The notes: a model not told the origin generated them from the sequence alone. Shown: positions 1-10,043, numbered from the stretch's first letter. The stretch is DNA of 64,000 bases from JAJRPT01 sp964465945 (GCA_964465945.1 CAYXMM010000005.1:128946-192945); one strand, 5' to 3'. Program-made: numbers and translations.

Positions 1-2061
1 AGGTTTGTTGAAAATTTACCTGTTGCTCAGTTTTATCATATAAGTGTTGATAATCAAATACCTTATAATATATATGGAGGTATGCAAGATAATGGCTCGT
101 GGATAGGTCCCTCAAGAGTCTGGCGAGTTGGTGGAATTAGAAACTCATATTGGCAGGAATTAGTTTTTGGTGATGGATTTGATGTTATTCCCGATGCAAC
201 AAACCCTCGTTATGGCTATGCGATGTGGCAGGAAGGTAGATTGCAAAGATATGATTTAGAAACTGGAAAATTGAATTATGTAAAACCAGCAGAATTTGAT
301 AGTATTCCATTGAGATTTAATTGGAACTCAGCATTAGCACAAGATCCCTTTGATTATGCTGTTTATTTTGGGTCTCAATTTTTGCATAAATCAACTGATA
401 ACGGAGCAAGTTGGATTACAATTTCTCCAGATTTAACAACAAATGATACTACCAAACAAAAACAAGCAGAATCAGGCGGCTTAACTGCCGATGCAACTGG
501 TGCAGAGAATTACACCACTATTTTAGCTATTGCTCCTTCAAAAATTGAAAGAGGATTAATTTGGGTTGGCACTGATGATGGGAATATTCAAATAACTACT
601 AATGGAGGAATAAGCTGGGATAACGTAGCAAAATCAATTCCTTTGTATTCTAAACATTTATGGATACCATACATTTTACCCTCTAAATATAATAAAAATG
701 AAGCATTTGTTATTGCGAATAATTATAGACAAGGTGATATGACTGCATATTTGTATTATACAACTAATATGGGTAAATCATGGTCTAATATTTTAGAAGG
801 AAAGGGGATAGATTCTTATATTCACTCTTTTTGGCAAGATGAAAAATCCCCAAATTTATACTTTTTAGGAACTGAAAACGGATTATACATTTCGTTTGAT
901 AAAGGAAGTAAATGGCAAAAATGGAATGAAAAATACCCTTCAGTACCAACTATTGACTTTGCTTTTAATGAAAGCTATAATGATTTAGTGATTGGAACGT
1001 TTGGACGTGCTGCATGGATTTTTGATAATATTGCTCCATTCCAAGAATTAGCTAAAGATAAAGAATTCTTAAAAGATACATTGAAAGTATTTGAAGTACA
1101 AGACGCTTATTTAGTTACTTTTAGAAGAAATTTAGGAGAGAGATTTGATGCTGATGCAACTTACAAAGGGGCTAATATATCTGCAAATGCAAGAATTGCA
1201 TTTTATATCAATAATCAAAGTAAAGATTCAACGAAAGTTGATAAAAATAAAAAAGAAAAGCCTAAAGATGAAAAGTTTCAAAAAGAAGAAAATGATAATC
1301 AATTTAAGTTGAAAAGAGATGAGGCATCAATTAAGATTTACAATCAAAAATGGGAAGAAATTAGAGAACTAAGAACAAAAGTAAGTGATGGAATTAATAT
1401 TGTAGAATGGGGACTTGATGCTAAGAAACTGAGATACCCTAACCAAAATAAACCGGAGAAATTCTTTGAAAATGGTGGAAAACCTATCGAACCAGGTAAA
1501 TACAATATAATAGTTGAATACAACAACAGAAAGGATTCAACAGAAGTTAATGTTAAATACGACCCAAGAAATAAATTTGATGAAAAGATATTCAATGCAC
1601 TATCTCAAAAGTTAGATAGCTTATATCAAGTAGTTGAAGTTACAACTCAAATTGCAGATAACTTTAGAGATGTAAGAGAAGCAATCGAAGTAATTAAGAA
1701 AAAATATTCCATTGCGGAAGATTCAGTTAAAAAGAAAGTCTATAGTTTAAGTGATTCATTAACTTCTAAACTTGACAAAGCACAAGAAGTTCTTTATGGA
1801 AAAAACATAAAAAAACAAGGAATCAATAAAAATATTCAAAATCTAATTGATGATATTTCAACAACTGAACAATATATAAATTCAAGTGACGCTATGCCAG
1901 GAAGCAATATTGACCTTATGTTGAATAGTTGCAGAAAGCAATTAGTTGAATTAATTTTAAATCACAATAAGTTTATAAATGATGATTATAAAGAATTTAA
2001 GGCAGAAATATTAAATTTTCAGTTAGATATTTTAAAAGAATTGAAAATTATTAAAAAATAA
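1..2061 (+). CDS. Sortilin/VPS10-like BNR-repeat beta-propeller protein, 5' end missing
   Basis: The frame is open from base 1, so the start lies outside the window; 686 residues are visible. Asp-box (BNR) motifs recur, for example STDNGASW near visible residue 130, TTNGGISW near 200 and TTNMGKSW near 250. This is the pattern of VPS10/sortilin-type and exo-sialidase-like propellers. The family text GGMQDNGSW at the start matches the large secreted glycosyl-hydrolase-like VPS10 proteins common in Bacteroidota. After residue about 380 the protein becomes Lys/Glu-rich (about 405-440) and then forms a beta-sandwich and a long helical tail (about 530-686). No C-terminal Por sorting motif is seen. 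Propeller assignment is sound; substrate and enzymatic activity are unknown. Confidence 0.8.
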   Translation, partial: RFVENLPVAQFYHISVDNQIPYNIYGGMQDNGSWIGPSRVWRVGGIRNSYWQELVFGDGFDVIPDATNPRYGYAMWQEGRLQRYDLETGKLNYVKPAEFDSIPLRFNWNSALAQDPFDYAVYFGSQFLHKSTDNGASWITISPDLTTNDTTKQKQAESGGLTADATGAENYTTILAIAPSKIERGLIWVGTDDGNIQITTNGGISWDNVAKSIPLYSKHLWIPYILPSKYNKNEAFVIANNYRQGDMTAYLYYTTNMGKSWSNILEGKGIDSYIHSFWQDEKSPNLYFLGTENGLYISFDKGSKWQKWNEKYPSVPTIDFAFNESYNDLVIGTFGRAAWIFDNIAPFQELAKDKEFLKDTLKVFEVQDAYLVTFRRNLGERFDADATYKGANISANARIAFYINNQSKDSTKVDKNKKEKPKDEKFQKEENDNQFKLKRDEASIKIYNQKWEEIRELRTKVSDGINIVEWGLDAKKLRYPNQNKPEKFFENGGKPIEPGKYNIIVEYNNRKDSTEVNVKYDPRNKFDEKIFNALSQKLDSLYQVVEVTTQIADNFRDVREAIEVIKKKYSIAEDSVKKKVYSLSDSLTSKLDKAQEVLYGKNIKKQGINKNIQNLIDDISTTEQYINSSDAMPGSNIDLMLNSCRKQLVELILNHNKFINDDYKEFKAEILNFQLDILKELKIIKK

Positions 2062-2084
2062 ATTTTTAAAATGTTATTATTTCT

Positions 2085-2092
2085 TATATTTG
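2085..2092 (+). promoter_or_regulatory. Candidate -7 element (TATATTTG) for the TerB pair
   Basis: TATATTTG fits the Bacteroidota sigma -7 consensus TAnnTTTG and lies 54 bases before the ATG at 2147. No TTTG occurs at the expected -33 position, so the promoter is only half supported. Confidence 0.35.
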
Positions 2093-2146
2093 TATTTAGT
2101 TTTATGAAAATTAAATAATAAACAAATCTTAAAAAAGGGGTTTATA

Positions 2147-2632
2147 ATGGCTATTAAAGAAAAATTATCAAGCGATGAATGGAGCATATTAGAAAAAGCA
2201 ACTTTCTTAGTATTCCATGCAGTTGCTAATGCCGATGGTGTAATTGACAAAAAAGAGAAAAAAGCATTTTTGCAAGTTTTGCAAAACTATAAAGAATTTA
2301 ATAATGACTTGACAAGAGAAGTTCTTTCAAGCGTTAGTAAAAGTTTCAATGAAGATTCTGAAATTGATTCTTCCACAATGGAAGAAGATTTAAGAGAAAT
2401 TTCTGCTGTTTTAGAAGATAAAGTTCCCTATAAAGACATTTTAATTTTCAAAAAGACTTTGATAGCAATTGGAGTATTCATCGGGAATAGTTCTGGTGGT
2501 ATTTTTAGTTCTAAATTTAGTGATGAAGAAGTCCAAGTTATTAAAAAAGTTGGTTTGTCGTTAGGCGTAACAGAAAACCAACTACAACAATCGCCGAGTA
2601 TTAAAGATTTGATTGATAGTATTAAAAAATAA
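2147..2632 (+). CDS. TerB-like (tellurite resistance TerB/DjlA-type) protein
   Basis: 161 residues, all helical, cytosolic (no signal or membrane segment). The segment with VANADGVIDKKEKKAF (about residues 25-40) is the acidic metal-binding-like signature of the TerB/DjlA fold, in which an AD(G)xIDxxE stretch closes the first helical repeat. A second helical half ends near residue 160. A GGGG Shine-Dalgarno-like run sits 6 bases before the ATG. It is followed after 18 bases by a paralogue at 2651, so the pair is probably co-transcribed. Stand-alone TerB proteins have no settled function; tellurite resistance cannot be inferred because no other ter gene is present. Confidence 0.75.
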   Translation: MAIKEKLSSDEWSILEKATFLVFHAVANADGVIDKKEKKAFLQVLQNYKEFNNDLTREVLSSVSKSFNEDSEIDSSTMEEDLREISAVLEDKVPYKDILIFKKTLIAIGVFIGNSSGGIFSSKFSDEEVQVIKKVGLSLGVTENQLQQSPSIKDLIDSIKK

Positions 2633-2650
2633 ATTTACCAGAGGTAAATA

Positions 2651-3145
2651 ATGAGATACAAAGATTATTTTGACGAAGATGAATGGAAAACCGTTCAATA
2701 CGGATTAATGTGGGTTTTTCGCGGTGTTGCAGGTGCTGATGGAAAAATTGACAAAGACGAGCAAAACGCTTTAACTAAGGTTATTAAATCTCATAAGAAC
2801 TTTGATAACATTTTTGTAAAAGAAGTTTTTAAATCTTTAGAAGAAAATCCTGGTACTTTTTTTAGACAAAGTATTAACGACCATAGAGATTTTAAATCTG
2901 GCCTTGCCGAAGTTGCAGAAATATTAGACCAAAAAATATCTCTTGATGTTGCTTTAGAGTTTAAGAAAATTCTTACTGCTGCTGGTATTTATGTAGCTAA
3001 TTCATCAGGAGACACAACTGGCTCTAAAATAAGTGAGGAAGAAGTAGAACAACTTTCTAAATTGGCATTTCACTTAAAAATGACTATGGAAGATTTAAGA
3101 GCTGAACCGTCGATTGATATGATTTTGAAAAAATTTGTTAAATAA
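2651..3145 (+). CDS. TerB-like protein, paralogue of the preceding gene
   Basis: 164 residues, predicted helical and cytosolic. It aligns along its whole length with the upstream gene: VAGADGKIDKDEQNAL (about 26-41) matches VANADGVIDKKEKKAF, and the ISEEEVEQL segment near residue 127 matches FSDEEVQVI. This points to a tandem duplication that has since diverged strongly. An AGAGGT ribosome site lies 5 bases before the ATG. A bidirectional terminator follows directly. Function unknown beyond the fold. Confidence 0.75.
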   Translation: MRYKDYFDEDEWKTVQYGLMWVFRGVAGADGKIDKDEQNALTKVIKSHKNFDNIFVKEVFKSLEENPGTFFRQSINDHRDFKSGLAEVAEILDQKISLDVALEFKKILTAAGIYVANSSGDTTGSKISEEEVEQLSKLAFHLKMTMEDLRAEPSIDMILKKFVK

Positions 3146-3174
3146 AAAAAAGCACCTAGTAGGTGCTTTTTTCA
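3144..3174. terminator. Bidirectional rho-independent terminator between TerB pair and rocD
   Basis: The hairpin AGCACC-TAGTA-GGTGCT (3151-3166) is flanked by an A-run on the left and a T-run on the right. It can therefore end both the plus-strand TerB transcript and the minus-strand rocD transcript, whose stop codons lie on either side. Confidence 0.85.
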
Positions 3175-3175
3175 A

Positions 3176-4363
3176 TTATTTAAAAACTTGCTTGAACTTT
3201 TCAACCGCCCAATCTATTTCTTCTTTTGTTATTACTAGTGGTGGGGCAACTCTTATGATTGTCTCGTGTGTATCCTTGCATAATACTCCTAATTCCATTA
3301 ACTTTTCACAATATGGTCTTGCATTTTCATTTAATTCAATTCCAATCCAAAGTCCTCTGCCGCGAACATCTATTATTTTAAAGCTATTAATTTCTTTTAG
3401 TTTTGAAATAAAATACTCGCCAAGTTCATAAGAGTTTTTAACTAATTTCTCATCTTCTATTACTTCCAAAGCTGCTATTGCAACAGCACAAGCAAGTGGA
3501 TTACCTCCAAAGGTTGAACCATGGTCACCTGGATTAAACACTCCAAGTATCTCTTTTGATGAAAGAACAGCAGATACAGGGTAAAACCCACCGGATAGTG
3601 CTTTGCCGATAATTACAACATCAGGTTTAATATCATCATATTCATAAGCGAATAACTTACCACTTCTTCCTAGACCAGATTGAATTTCATCGCATATAAA
3701 AGCAATTTTGTTTTTATCGCAAAACTCTCTAATTCCTTTTAAATATCCTTGCGGTGGAATTATTATGCCTGCTTCACCTTGAATCGGCTCAATCATTATT
3801 CCAGCAGTGTTGTTTGTGATTAGAGATTCAATCTCTTTTAAATCACCATATTTTGCTACTTTAAAACCGGGTGTAAAAGGACCAAACCCAGATTTATACT
3901 GCTCTTCTGTTGAAAAGCTAACAACTGAAAGGGTTCTACCATGAAAATTACTTGTTGCAACTATTATTTCTGCATTATTTTCAGATACGCCTTTAACCTT
4001 GTATGCCCACTTTCTAACTGCTTTTATTGCACTTTCTACTGCTTCAGCACCTGAATTCATAGGAAGAAACATTTCAAATCCAGTCATTTCATTCAGTTTT
4101 TTATACAATAAAGGTAACTTATCATTTCTAAATGCTCTACTTGTTAAAGTTATTTTTTCTGCTTGGTCAACCATTGCTTTTCTAATTTTAGGATGACAAT
4201 GTCCTTGATTTACAGCTGAATATGCGGCTAAACAATCAAGATATTTATTACCATTTACATCTGTTACCCAAACACCAGAGCCATACTCTAAAATCACATC
4301 TAATGGCTTGTAATTATTCGCCCCAAACTTTGTTTCTAAGCTTATTAACTCATTACTATTCAT
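3176..4363 (-). CDS. rocD: Ornithine--oxo-acid aminotransferase
   Basis: 395 residues, the usual length for class III PLP aminotransferases of the ornithine type. It moves the delta-amino group of ornithine to 2-oxoglutarate, giving glutamate semialdehyde and linking arginine/ornithine to proline and glutamate. The PLP lysine is K254 in IIGKALSGGF; the PLP-contact Asp is in FICDEIQSG (about 225), and SGAEAVESAIK (104-114) binds the phosphate. The N-terminal text TKFGANNYKPLDV is characteristic of RocD rather than of acetylornithine aminotransferase. It starts 18 bases after the stop of the PNGase F-like gene upstream on the same strand, so it may share a transcript with it. Confidence 0.93.
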   Translation of the reverse strand: MNSNELISLETKFGANNYKPLDVILEYGSGVWVTDVNGNKYLDCLAAYSAVNQGHCHPKIRKAMVDQAEKITLTSRAFRNDKLPLLYKKLNEMTGFEMFLPMNSGAEAVESAIKAVRKWAYKVKGVSENNAEIIVATSNFHGRTLSVVSFSTEEQYKSGFGPFTPGFKVAKYGDLKEIESLITNNTAGIMIEPIQGEAGIIIPPQGYLKGIREFCDKNKIAFICDEIQSGLGRSGKLFAYEYDDIKPDVVIIGKALSGGFYPVSAVLSSKEILGVFNPGDHGSTFGGNPLACAVAIAALEVIEDEKLVKNSYELGEYFISKLKEINSFKIIDVRGRGLWIGIELNENARPYCEKLMELGVLCKDTHETIIRVAPPLVITKEEIDWAVEKFKQVFK

Positions 4364-4381
4364 TTTTTTTCCTTAAAATTC

Positions 4382-7300
4382 TTATTCTAATATAATTGCT
4401 AAACTTTTTATATCATTCTCACTTGAAACAACAATATAGTATTGTCCTCTTGCAAATTCTTTGAAATTTAACTCAAATTCACTTTGATTTGAATTCAAAT
4501 ATCCATCATAAAAACTTACAATCTTATTACCCATTAAATCATATAAACTTATATTAATTTTCTCACTGGGACTAAATGTTTTAATCTTCAATATTGATTT
4601 ATCTTTTATTGGGTTACCATAAATACTTACTTCATCAAACTTTGATTTTTCAACATCATTAACTCCTACATAGGCAAATACGTCTATTCTTCTGTTTGGG
4701 TTTTGGCCATCATTACTATTTAATAATAATGTAGCTTTCCGTGTTCCTGTTTTTATTTGTTTGTATTTTAAATTAACTTTTAGTTTTTCACCTTTTGGAA
4801 TATAGTAAGGTAATTCAACTGCAGGTTCATAAGAAACTACACTAAATTCTTTTATAATTAATGTTGAAAAATCAATCTTTTCGATGTTAACTCCTAAGTC
4901 ATTTCCTGGTTCTAATTCTATTGTTTTAATTAGAGAATCGCCAATATTGACATCACCGAAGCTAATTTCTTCTCCAACCCCTAATAAAATTGGTTTATTG
5001 CCTATTTTAAATTGCTGATAATAAAAATTACCAAATTCAGTTTTAATAGTATTTGTATAATTTCCTCCACTACTTATTGTTAAACCTCCTGACTTAACTT
5101 CTTTTAATGCCCAATAAGATAAACCGTATCCATCTGCGGATTCAAGTAAAAATTCATAACAACCATTTGAAAGATTAAGGTCTTCTTTATATTGCTTAGC
5201 ATTTTCAAAGCTTTCTCTTATGGCAATAATAGAATCGTTTGTTAAGTCAGTTATTTGGTATCTTAATGGAGGTGTCATATTATAAGCACTCCAATCACTT
5301 GTTCTTAAATTAATTTGCGTATTAGAATATAAGTTCTCGACTTCATCAAATTCACTACTTCCAAAATTATTTCGAGGATATTCATCTGGATTACCATTTA
5401 CTTTCAAAATCTCAATTCTAATAAATCTTCTTTTAGGAGGTGGTGTATCGGCAAAAGCTGCAAAATCAAGAGGTATAGTAATTTCACTTGATGCTAAACT
5501 TGGAATCTTACCTTCCCATAAATAAGTTCCTTCATACTTATCGTCTATTTTCCATTTTAATTCTATATTTGTAATAGGATTTGAACCATTGTTTGCGATT
5601 AATATTCGCCCATTATCACATATAGGATTAAACCTTCTAAATTCATCATGGTTACTTGGAGATAGAATTTCAACAATTCCAGCATCATTTTTAAAATTTA
5701 AGTTGCCGTATTCAACTAAATAACCTGTAAACACCCAATTCCCATAAGGAATGTATTGAGCTGGATTTTCAATTTGATAGTCAAACTTCACATTCTCACC
5801 TGGTGACACAATATTATTTAACTCATGTCTGTAAGTAGTTACAGGTGCACCAGGGCACCAATCAGTTCTATCAAGTATCCACGTTCCACCTTGTGGATAA
5901 ACTGGATTATCACCGCATTCTTTCCAACCACTCCAAGCATATTCTTGTGAATCATTTATCCAAAGTGAATGTTCACGGGCACAAAACTCAGAGCAGTTAT
6001 TTGTCTTGCTTACATCCCCACCAAATCCGTGACCCGAACTACGGGTAATAACTCGAAACATAGAACTATTTTCGTCAAGTTTTAATGTAATTGGAGCTAT
6101 CGCTTCATTTGTAACAACTTGCGAATAATTCCCACCTGAACCCCAAATTCGTCTTATTGAATTTACATTTCTTGCTGGTGTCCCTTTAATAAAAATAAAT
6201 TGTAAGTCCAATAGTTCTTGGTCATTTCCAGCACTTAAATCAACATATCCATTCAAAATTGGAGCAAACTCTGTAACATCAACTTTCCAGGTAAATCCAT
6301 CATCTCCTAAATCTAAGCCGATGCCATAAGGAGTTATAAATCTATCAATTTCATAATCTACTGTTGGGTTATACCAAATTATTTTTGAGTTAGTGTATAA
6401 TTTTGTTTTTGTATTTTCAATAGTATCAATTGGATTCATATCTACATCATAAGTGTAATTATTATAATCGTTTATAAACAAAGTGTCAGTAGGGGTGTGT
6501 AAAACATTAGACACCTGATTAAATTGATATGCTGGAATAATTGAATCTGGAGACGGATAATTATAAACGAATAACGATTTTTTTGCTAATTCTGTTTTTT
6601 GCTCAATAATGCCTTTATTCTCATTAAAATTAAAATTCCCTTCAACAAACTGCATTGAAACTGTAGCATCAAGTTGCTGAAATACTCTAAAATAGTCTTC
6701 TGGTGCAGTTGTAATTAAGTTAGGTAATCCAATAGCAATAGCATTTACTTTATTAGCTGACTCATCACTAATTTCATTTATATTTGTGTAATTATCAAAT
6801 TTATAGAAAACTAACATATCGCTCACGTTGACAGTAGCACCTAACGAAAATTCTTTAATCTCGCTTTGTGTAAGCTCTCTATCCCAGATAGCGAAATCGT
6901 CAATATTTCCAGACCACTTTCCAGAAGAAGTTGCCCCAGATGCTATTCTAAATCTTTCTATTTCATCAAATTTTAAATTTTTTCCTGTACCAGAATGAAT
7001 TACCTCACCATTTCTATATATTTTCATATCACCTGTAACTGAGTTTTTTACAAATGCCCAATGAGCCCATTCATTTTTATAAATATTATCCGCAGCTTCA
7101 AAATCAATTCTATCATAATTACCTCCATCATTTCCAGCGTCCCAATAAATCCTTTTGTTGCTCCAAGGTAAGTGGATATTAAGCACTCTTTGATTTTTTG
7201 AATTAACTGCTTCTAATATTTGAGTGTCATAAGGCAATGAATTTGCACCTTTTGCCCAAAAACTAATTGTAATTGCATCTTTAATTTTTGAAAGAGCTGA

Positions 7301-8164
7301 CTTAGGAATTTCTACATATTCATTACCATTAAACTCAGCACTTTTATTCTCTTGTAAAAATGCAAATATCTTATGTTTAGTGCTTGGAGTAGTATTGAAA
7401 TAAAGCTCTTTTCCGTTACCTGCTGACATAATTAATACAATATTTTTATTAGTCAGAGGAAAAGAGTTTTTAATTGGAATTGTGAGATAATCTTCAAGAA
7501 GAGAATAATCTAATGCGTCTCGATACAAGAGTTTTGCATTGTTATAATCAATACTTCCATTTGTTTCAGTTGTAATATACAATGTAAAATCGGCAAGCTT
7601 TCCAGAGGAGTTCAAAGACTTATTAATTGGAATTTGTATTGCATCGATTTTCTTTAAACTTGACTCACTTAAATTAAATTTCAAAATATATTTCCCATTA
7701 GAAAGAGCAGAAGTAATTCCTTGTGTATCGTTTGAAGTAAAAGAGTTAGATATTGTAGATGATGTAATATCATAACTTAGCGAAGGAAAATATTGTATCC
7801 TAAATGAAGCATCATTCCCTTGATAAATAGAGTCAGGAGTTTTATTATTCAAAACATATTTATATTGAATAACTTGAGTTGAATCATATCGTCCAAGCGT
7901 ATCTTTGGCAACAGTATATGTAAGATAATCCCACTCTCCACAATCATACTTGTCACGTGTAGTTCTTGGGTCGCATTTTAAAGTATAGTGCATAATCACT
8001 CTTTCGTATTGACTAGCTGGCGGAAATTCAAAAGTCCCTCTTCTTGCTGTTATTGAGTCAAATGTAAATGTTTTGACAATTATAGAATCGCCTCGTTCCT
8101 CATAAGAGTGAGAGTCAACAATGGCAAAAAGAAAGCAAAATAAAATTATTATGAAATTTTTCAT
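4382..8164 (-). CDS. Secreted PNGase F-like glycoamidase with embedded LamG domain and Por sorting domain
   Basis: 1260 residues with an N-terminal signal peptide. Two separated blocks match Elizabethkingia peptide-N-glycosidase F. Residues about 30-85 include DCGEWDYL, where D79 aligns with catalytic Asp60 of CDEWDR. Residues about 603-820 include EIDRFITPYGIG, NCSEFCAREH (E726 aligns with Glu206) and GTWILDRTDWCPG. Between them, about 500 extra residues carry a LamG/concanavalin-like jelly roll (about 274-440, e.g. ITISFWAKG and EWAHWAFV). PNGase F cleaves N-glycans from asparagine, so glycoprotein deglycosylation outside the cell is the inferred role. The counterpart of Glu118 is not evident in my hand alignment. 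The C-terminal about 90 residues (IYGNPIKDKSILKI... onward) look like a type IX secretion sorting domain. It precedes rocD by 18 bases. Confidence 0.82.
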   Translation of the reverse strand: MKNFIIILFCFLFAIVDSHSYEERGDSIIVKTFTFDSITARRGTFEFPPASQYERVIMHYTLKCDPRTTRDKYDCGEWDYLTYTVAKDTLGRYDSTQVIQYKYVLNNKTPDSIYQGNDASFRIQYFPSLSYDITSSTISNSFTSNDTQGITSALSNGKYILKFNLSESSLKKIDAIQIPINKSLNSSGKLADFTLYITTETNGSIDYNNAKLLYRDALDYSLLEDYLTIPIKNSFPLTNKNIVLIMSAGNGKELYFNTTPSTKHKIFAFLQENKSAEFNGNEYVEIPKSALSKIKDAITISFWAKGANSLPYDTQILEAVNSKNQRVLNIHLPWSNKRIYWDAGNDGGNYDRIDFEAADNIYKNEWAHWAFVKNSVTGDMKIYRNGEVIHSGTGKNLKFDEIERFRIASGATSSGKWSGNIDDFAIWDRELTQSEIKEFSLGATVNVSDMLVFYKFDNYTNINEISDESANKVNAIAIGLPNLITTAPEDYFRVFQQLDATVSMQFVEGNFNFNENKGIIEQKTELAKKSLFVYNYPSPDSIIPAYQFNQVSNVLHTPTDTLFINDYNNYTYDVDMNPIDTIENTKTKLYTNSKIIWYNPTVDYEIDRFITPYGIGLDLGDDGFTWKVDVTEFAPILNGYVDLSAGNDQELLDLQFIFIKGTPARNVNSIRRIWGSGGNYSQVVTNEAIAPITLKLDENSSMFRVITRSSGHGFGGDVSKTNNCSEFCAREHSLWINDSQEYAWSGWKECGDNPVYPQGGTWILDRTDWCPGAPVTTYRHELNNIVSPGENVKFDYQIENPAQYIPYGNWVFTGYLVEYGNLNFKNDAGIVEILSPSNHDEFRRFNPICDNGRILIANNGSNPITNIELKWKIDDKYEGTYLWEGKIPSLASSEITIPLDFAAFADTPPPKRRFIRIEILKVNGNPDEYPRNNFGSSEFDEVENLYSNTQINLRTSDWSAYNMTPPLRYQITDLTNDSIIAIRESFENAKQYKEDLNLSNGCYEFLLESADGYGLSYWALKEVKSGGLTISSGGNYTNTIKTEFGNFYYQQFKIGNKPILLGVGEEISFGDVNIGDSLIKTIELEPGNDLGVNIEKIDFSTLIIKEFSVVSYEPAVELPYYIPKGEKLKVNLKYKQIKTGTRKATLLLNSNDGQNPNRRIDVFAYVGVNDVEKSKFDEVSIYGNPIKDKSILKIKTFSPSEKINISLYDLMGNKIVSFYDGYLNSNQSEFELNFKEFARGQYYIVVSSENDIKSLAIILE

Positions 8165-8203
8165 TTGTTTACCTTTATAATTAATTTTTTACAAATTAAA
8201 TCT

Positions 8204-8211
8204 TATTTTTG
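8204..8211 (+). promoter_or_regulatory. Candidate -7 element (TATTTTTG) for the acyl-CoA synthetase operon
   Basis: TATTTTTG fits TAnnTTTG and lies 44 bases before the ATG at 8256 in the 91-base divergent gap. A -33 TTTG at the expected distance is not present, so support is partial. Confidence 0.35.
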
Positions 8212-8255
8212 TTATAAAATATTTTTAATTTACTAAATATAAAAGTATATAACAA

Positions 8256-10043
8256 ATGATAGAGTTTAATACTATTTCAGAATTATTTATTAAAGCAAGT
8301 GAAAATTATTCAAACAAAATTGCCTTTAGATATAAAGAAAAGGGCGATTGGAAAAGTATTTCGCATAAAGAACTTTTTTCTTTATCATTAAAAATAGCAT
8401 TTTCATTAAATGAATTAGGGCTTATTAAAGGAGATAGAGTGCTTCTTTTGTCTGAAAATCGAATTGAATGGATTATCTTTGATATTGCTTTTTCACATTT
8501 AGGAATTGTGTCTGTTCCTGTCTTTTCCACAACATCATCTAAGCAATTAGATTATATAATTAATCATTCAGAATGTAAAGCCGTTGTAGTATCAAACAAA
8601 TATCAATTAAAGAAAATAGAAGAGATTAGGGAGGATATTCCTTCTGTAAAGTTATTTATTTCGATTGATGAATGTGAAACAACAATTAGTGAAATTAAAA
8701 GATATAAACAACTTTTGCACAATGTTGAAACTACTGAACATATCTTAGCTGAGTTTATAAATCAAAAAGCAAGTAGTATTAAAACTGAAGATTTATTAAC
8801 GATAATTTATACTTCTGGAACTACTGGGAACCCTAAAGGTGTAATGCTTTCAAATAAGAATATAATTGCAAACTTAAGGGCAATTCTTGATACTGGCTAC
8901 TTTAATAATATGCAGCGTTCGCTTTCATATTTACCATTATGCCACGCTTATGAACGAACAGCTGGCTATTATCTAATTTATTCTACTGGATGCATAATAA
9001 CTTTATGCGAAAACCTTGATTCAATATCATCATATTTACTTGAGTCTAAACCACAATTGATGACTACAGTTCCAGAATTGATGGAAAAAATTAGAATGAG
9101 AATACACAATTCAATGAACAGAGAAAGCGAAAGAAAACAGAAAATATTTAATTGGGCAATTAAAGTTGGAAAAGATTATGTAAACACTAAAACTAATAAT
9201 AATAGGAGTTTATTGCGTTCACTTAAATTTAAAATTGCTGATATTTTAGTATATTCTAAGATCAAAGATAAAATGGGTGGCTCATTAGAATATTTAGTTT
9301 CTGGTGGCGCAGCTATGAACTATGAAACGGCAATATTTTTTGAAATGCTTAATGTTAAAACATTACAAGGGTATGGACTTACTGAGGCATCACCTGTTAT
9401 ATCATTTAATTTACCTCATTCTAATGAATTAGAAACCGTTGGTAAACCCCTAAATAATATAGAAGTTAAAATAGCAGATGATGGAGAAATACTTTGTAGA
9501 GGTGAAAGTATTATGATGGGATATTTCAATGACAAAGAGGGAACTGAAAAAACTATAGATTCTGAAAAATGGCTATATACTGGAGATATTGGTAAATTTA
9601 CTGAACTTGGAAATTTAAAAATTACTGATAGAAAAAAGAATATATTTGTTAATAGTTCAGGGAAAAACGTTGCTCCACAAATAATTGAAAATGAAGCGTT
9701 AAAGAGTAGATTTATTGAGCAAATTTGCCTAATAGGTAATGATAGACCATTTTGTACTGCGCTAATTTATCCAAATGTAGATCAAATATTATATATAGCT
9801 AAGAAATTAGAAGTAAAAGGCGATTTTATTGAGCTGATTCATAACCCAAAGATTCAAAATTTTGTAAAAAATGATATAGATTATAATTTAACTTCACTTT
9901 CAAAATTTGAGCAAATTCGAAAATTTACTCTGCTCGAAAAACCTTTTTCACTTGAAAATGGGGAACTTTCCCATAAAATGGCAATAAAAAGGCATATTAT
10001 TGACGAAAAGTATAAAGATATTATTGAGAGTATGTATTTATGA
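8256..10043 (+). CDS. Long-chain fatty acid--CoA ligase (AMP-forming)
   Basis: 595 residues, the length of bacterial FAA1-type long-chain acyl-CoA synthetases. It activates fatty acids with ATP and CoA through an acyl-AMP intermediate, probably at the inner face of the membrane. The AMP-binding P-loop TIIYTSGTTGNPKG spans 182-195; QGYGLTEASP (371-380) and YTGDIGKF (441-448) are the A5 and A7 core motifs, and DRKKNIFVNSSGKNVAP (458-474) covers the hinge and substrate region. The canonical A10 lysine region is less clear and probably is the SHKMAIKR stretch near the C-terminus. Its last bases overlap the start of the NAD(P)HX repair gene by 4 bases (ATGA), so the two are translationally coupled. 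Confidence 0.9.
   Translation: MIEFNTISELFIKASENYSNKIAFRYKEKGDWKSISHKELFSLSLKIAFSLNELGLIKGDRVLLLSENRIEWIIFDIAFSHLGIVSVPVFSTTSSKQLDYIINHSECKAVVVSNKYQLKKIEEIREDIPSVKLFISIDECETTISEIKRYKQLLHNVETTEHILAEFINQKASSIKTEDLLTIIYTSGTTGNPKGVMLSNKNIIANLRAILDTGYFNNMQRSLSYLPLCHAYERTAGYYLIYSTGCIITLCENLDSISSYLLESKPQLMTTVPELMEKIRMRIHNSMNRESERKQKIFNWAIKVGKDYVNTKTNNNRSLLRSLKFKIADILVYSKIKDKMGGSLEYLVSGGAAMNYETAIFFEMLNVKTLQGYGLTEASPVISFNLPHSNELETVGKPLNNIEVKIADDGEILCRGESIMMGYFNDKEGTEKTIDSEKWLYTGDIGKFTELGNLKITDRKKNIFVNSSGKNVAPQIIENEALKSRFIEQICLIGNDRPFCTALIYPNVDQILYIAKKLEVKGDFIELIHNPKIQNFVKNDIDYNLTSLSKFEQIRKFTLLEKPFSLENGELSHKMAIKRHIIDEKYKDIIESMYL

Noticed and set aside
2147..3145. Tellurite resistance operon
   Set aside because: Only TerB-like genes are present; no terA, terC, terD, terE or terZ.
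3135..3431. Plus-strand frame antisense to the end of rocD
   Set aside because: Opposite strand of a well-supported conserved gene; starts inside the terminator.
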